Origin: an uncultured Eubacteriales bacterium
Lineage (GTDB): Bacteria > Bacillota > Clostridia > Oscillospirales > Acutalibacteraceae
Direction of reading: 5' to 3'
Assembly: GCA_900321195.1 (NCBI GenBank)
Contig: ONVG01000019.1
Location: 1-14,820, forward strand
Length of the DNA: 14,820 bases
The notes under the pieces were generated by a model, which was not told the DNA's origin, searched no databases, and was given only the letters and a program-made list of their open reading frames with translations. The position numbers were made by a program, and so were the translations under genes. Of the stretch, positions 12,549 through 14,820 are shown one piece after another; within the stretch, counting starts at the first letter, position 1, and each line of letters starts with the position of its first letter.

Positions 12549-14666
12549 TCATTTTGCTATCGGTTCATATTTGACTATCAGAATTAGTACAGCGCCAGTC
12601 TTTGTTTTTTCATCATAGGCAATGTTAACAAGCTGACAGTTGACTTTCATTCCGCCTTCTTCAAGTCCGTAAATATATACTGTATTCTTGGTTTCGATAC
12701 ATTCATCCACAGCCTTTAAAAACTCAGGCACCGGCTGACGCTCCCACTCATAATAATCACCGTATATCAGATCATCCGCTATACCGATATCGGAAAGAAA
12801 TTTCTTGTATGCGTTGTTTGCTTTCAGTATCTTGCACTTTCCGTCATGTATCTCCATCACGGCTGACGGCGTTCCGCTCGCATCACCCGAAAATCCTTCC
12901 GGCAGGTCGGGCAGCGCAGGGAATCCGAGTCCTGTTGTTTCTATCTTGCGGAAATAGTCAGAGCGCTCAAAATCATCATAATGAAGGTCGTTGAATATGA
13001 CAGTCTTATTATAGAAATACTCACAAGGCATAGGTCGGCTGAAAAGATATCCCTGCACCTTATCACATCCGGCATCACGCAAAAATCTGAGCTGCTCCTT
13101 GGTCTGAACGCCCTCTGCAAGAGTATTGACTCCAAGCTTTGATATCATGCTTATTATATCCGAGAGTATGAGCCTGTTTTTTCCGGTAAGGCTGAAATTT
13201 TTCATAAAACGCATGTCAAGCTTTACAAGGTCAAAGGTATATTCCTGAAGAGTATTCAAAGATGAATATTCGCTTCCGAAATCGTCCATCCACACATTAA
13301 AGCCTGCATTGCGGAAACGGTCTATCTGACTTGCAAGAAAACTCTGATTGTGTATAAATGCGCTTTCGGTTATCTCTATAGTGATAAGCTCATGTCCGAT
13401 ATTATGCTCGTCAACTATCCTTGTTACCTCTTCAACGACATCACATATCTCGAAGTTTATCCTTGAAAGGTTAACGGACACGGGAACTACCGGTACATTC
13501 TGTTTTTTAAGCTCATTGAGACTTTCACATATTTTGCTTACCATATAAAAATCGAGCTTATTTATAAGGCGGTTATCTTCAAGGATAGAAATGAACTGTC
13601 CGGGAGGGAGCATTCCCTTTTCGGGGTCTATCCATCTTGCAAGCGCCTCCATATCGCATATCTTGCCTGTGACTGTTCTTATTATAGGCTGATAGTAAAG
13701 CTTTATATCGCCGTTTTTGAGCGCATCCTCAAAGCTGCTTATAACATGTCTGTTCTTGTGGTAGACATTGAACATTTCACGGTCAAACTCACGGTATTTT
13801 ATATTATAATCACCTTTGAGGCTCTTGCATGCAAGCATAGCCCTGTCACAAGCCGCATAGATATCTATATCATTCTTGGTATCCGAATATATGCCTGCGC
13901 ACATCATTACCGGTATACCCATAGGATTATTGAGTACATCATGGCATACTCTTTCTATTTTCTGCTCTATCCCCTTTCTGCTTGCCAGAACAACAAAGTG
14001 GTCATCGGAAAATCTTGATATAACGCCGTTTCTGAATACCTCTTTAAGAACATAGGCTATACCGGAAATAACTCCGTTTCCCTTTGCAAATCCGTATTTT
14101 TCATTTATAGCCTTCATATCACGAACGTCACAATAAACAAGCGCGGGAACGATATCCTTCTTTTTCATAGAAGCGCGTTCGTTTTCACCGATTATACCGA
14201 ACGCTGTCATATTGAAAAGTCCTGTCATCTTATCATAATAGATATCATTTTTTATTGCATCGTCAAGTATGTTCGTAACATCGTCGAACCATACCATATA
14301 GAGCTTTTCGCCTGTATCCATAACTCTCATATTTCCATTGGCGCGCAAAGCTCTTATCTTTTTGTCTATCATCTTCTTAAAGACTATATCACAGTCAGAA
14401 CTTCCGTTTAAAAACTTTTTCCACACATCTTTAAGAGCGCTCATATCCTCAGGATATATTTCAGAAAATATCCTGTTTTCAATACGTTTCTTTATATTTT
14501 CCCTGCTGTCCTTGAAAAGCCTGCAAAGACCGTCGGACAGTATAACTATATGCATTTCACCATTAAGTATCTGAAAAACGAAAAAAGGTATCGCAGATGA
14601 AGTCATGCTCTCCTTCTGCTTTCCGTAATATTCATATAATTCCTCGGTCAAATTTTCGGTGTTCAC
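12549..14666 (-). CDS. Cyclic-di-GMP phosphodiesterase: PAS-like, degenerate GGDEF, EAL, PAS-like
   Basis: This 705-aa protein probably hydrolyses cyclic di-GMP to control a lifestyle switch (attachment, exopolysaccharide or similar). It has an N-terminal PAS-like region (about 25-130), GGDEF-type fold (142-295) with the active-site motif replaced by SDDHF (220-224), an EAL domain (about 305-555), and a C-terminal PAS-like region (about 595-700). The EAL catalytic set is complete: Glu340-Ala-Leu, Asn399, Glu431, Asp461-Asp462 (DDFG), Lys482, Glu518 and Gln538. Cyclase activity is therefore unlikely, and the GGDEF domain may bind GTP as an allosteric regulator. No membrane helix is seen, so it is cytosolic. 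The start is GTG at 14664-14666, with AAGGGGTGAT a few bases upstream. A near-consensus promoter precedes it. Confidence 0.93.
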   Translation of the reverse strand: MNTENLTEELYEYYGKQKESMTSSAIPFFVFQILNGEMHIVILSDGLCRLFKDSRENIKKRIENRIFSEIYPEDMSALKDVWKKFLNGSSDCDIVFKKMIDKKIRALRANGNMRVMDTGEKLYMVWFDDVTNILDDAIKNDIYYDKMTGLFNMTAFGIIGENERASMKKKDIVPALVYCDVRDMKAINEKYGFAKGNGVISGIAYVLKEVFRNGVISRFSDDHFVVLASRKGIEQKIERVCHDVLNNPMGIPVMMCAGIYSDTKNDIDIYAACDRAMLACKSLKGDYNIKYREFDREMFNVYHKNRHVISSFEDALKNGDIKLYYQPIIRTVTGKICDMEALARWIDPEKGMLPPGQFISILEDNRLINKLDFYMVSKICESLNELKKQNVPVVPVSVNLSRINFEICDVVEEVTRIVDEHNIGHELITIEITESAFIHNQSFLASQIDRFRNAGFNVWMDDFGSEYSSLNTLQEYTFDLVKLDMRFMKNFSLTGKNRLILSDIISMISKLGVNTLAEGVQTKEQLRFLRDAGCDKVQGYLFSRPMPCEYFYNKTVIFNDLHYDDFERSDYFRKIETTGLGFPALPDLPEGFSGDASGTPSAVMEIHDGKCKILKANNAYKKFLSDIGIADDLIYGDYYEWERQPVPEFLKAVDECIETKNTVYIYGLEEGGMKVNCQLVNIAYDEKTKTGAVLILIVKYEPIAK

Positions 14667-14712
14667 CGTATCACCCCTTCAAGATACATTCCCCTAAAAC
14701 ATTCTTATAAAA

Positions 14713-14741
14713 ATAATATTTCATCACAAAGAGTTTGTCAA
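14713..14741 (-). promoter_or_regulatory. Promoter of the EAL phosphodiesterase gene
   Basis: On the minus strand a consensus -35 TTGACA (14736-14741) is 17 bp from TATTAT (14713-14718). The leader is about 40 bases. This is one of the strongest predicted promoters in the window. Confidence 0.85.
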
Positions 14742-14751
14742 TTCACGAAAT

Positions 14752-14778
14752 AACAAAATATCTTTTAAATATCTTGTT
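14752..14778. promoter_or_regulatory. Inverted repeat upstream of the EAL promoter
   Basis: AACAAAATAT (14752-14761) and ATATCTTGTT (14769-14778) match as an inverted repeat in 9 of 10 positions with a 7-base spacer. It begins 11 bp upstream of the -35 box. A direct repeat ATTCAC-AAATA (14741-14752 and 14793-14804) flanks it. AT-rich chance similarity is possible. Confidence 0.4.
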
Positions 14779-14820
14779 ATATATGTAGATCCATTCACAA
14801 AATATTACTTTAAAGAGATT

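Noticed and set aside
12941..14574. Several short open frames within the EAL gene on both strands
   Set aside because: They are shadows of a 705-codon frame with complete EAL motifs.

Overview
The window looks like chromosomal DNA of a low-GC anaerobic Firmicute, most like a Ruminococcus-type Oscillospiraceae. This is inferred from strong AGGAGG-type ribosome binding sites, a rubredoxin-fused flavodiiron protein, an ECF-type vitamin transporter subunit, an AGCS amino-acid carrier, and Ser/Glu-rich lipoproteins with Ser/Lys/Thr linkers. I see no rRNA, tRNA or CRISPR array.

Region 1 (1-1630) is a graveyard of broken genes. It holds the N-terminal part of an IS630-family transposase (minus strand, running off the left edge), a 5'- and 3'-truncated HD-domain phosphohydrolase, the PhoU-like C-terminus of a Na/Pi cotransporter with an in-frame TGA, and the C-terminal part of a multi-pass membrane protein. 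The pieces abut or nearly abut, which suggests repeated insertion and deletion. A strong palindromic terminator (1635-1669) closes it.

Region 2 (1683-4136, minus strand) carries an AGCS sodium/amino-acid symporter with a good promoter (4108-4136), followed 40 bp later by a membrane-anchored cyclophilin. Upstream lies an ECF transporter S component (4220-4903) with its own promoter and terminator. Its leader contains an 87-bp tandem duplication that repeats a promoter region and a small hairpin.

Region 3 (5085-8976, minus strand) is an apparent five-gene operon of uncharacterised genes read from one promoter (8948-8976). In order they are a double zinc-ribbon protein with a ten-proline linker, a protein with 17 tandem QFNNQ[Q/P] repeats, a 391-aa probable beta-rich protein, a lipoprotein, and a coiled-coil protein. 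The promoter's -35 box lies inside a perfect 10-bp inverted repeat, so regulation by a repressor or activator is likely. Divergent from it (9018-10652, plus strand) are a 222-aa CxxC protein and a lipoprotein with three acidic 11-aa repeats. This divergent cluster is the best candidate for an undescribed system, although its function cannot be read from sequence.

Region 4 (10639-14741) has a four-module flavodiiron protein (diiron, flavodoxin, flavin reductase, rubredoxin) for O2 or NO reduction. Facing it across a shared palindromic terminator is a 705-aa cyclic-di-GMP enzyme with an intact EAL phosphodiesterase domain, a degenerate GGDEF domain and PAS-like regions at both ends. It is read from a near-consensus promoter at 14713-14741.
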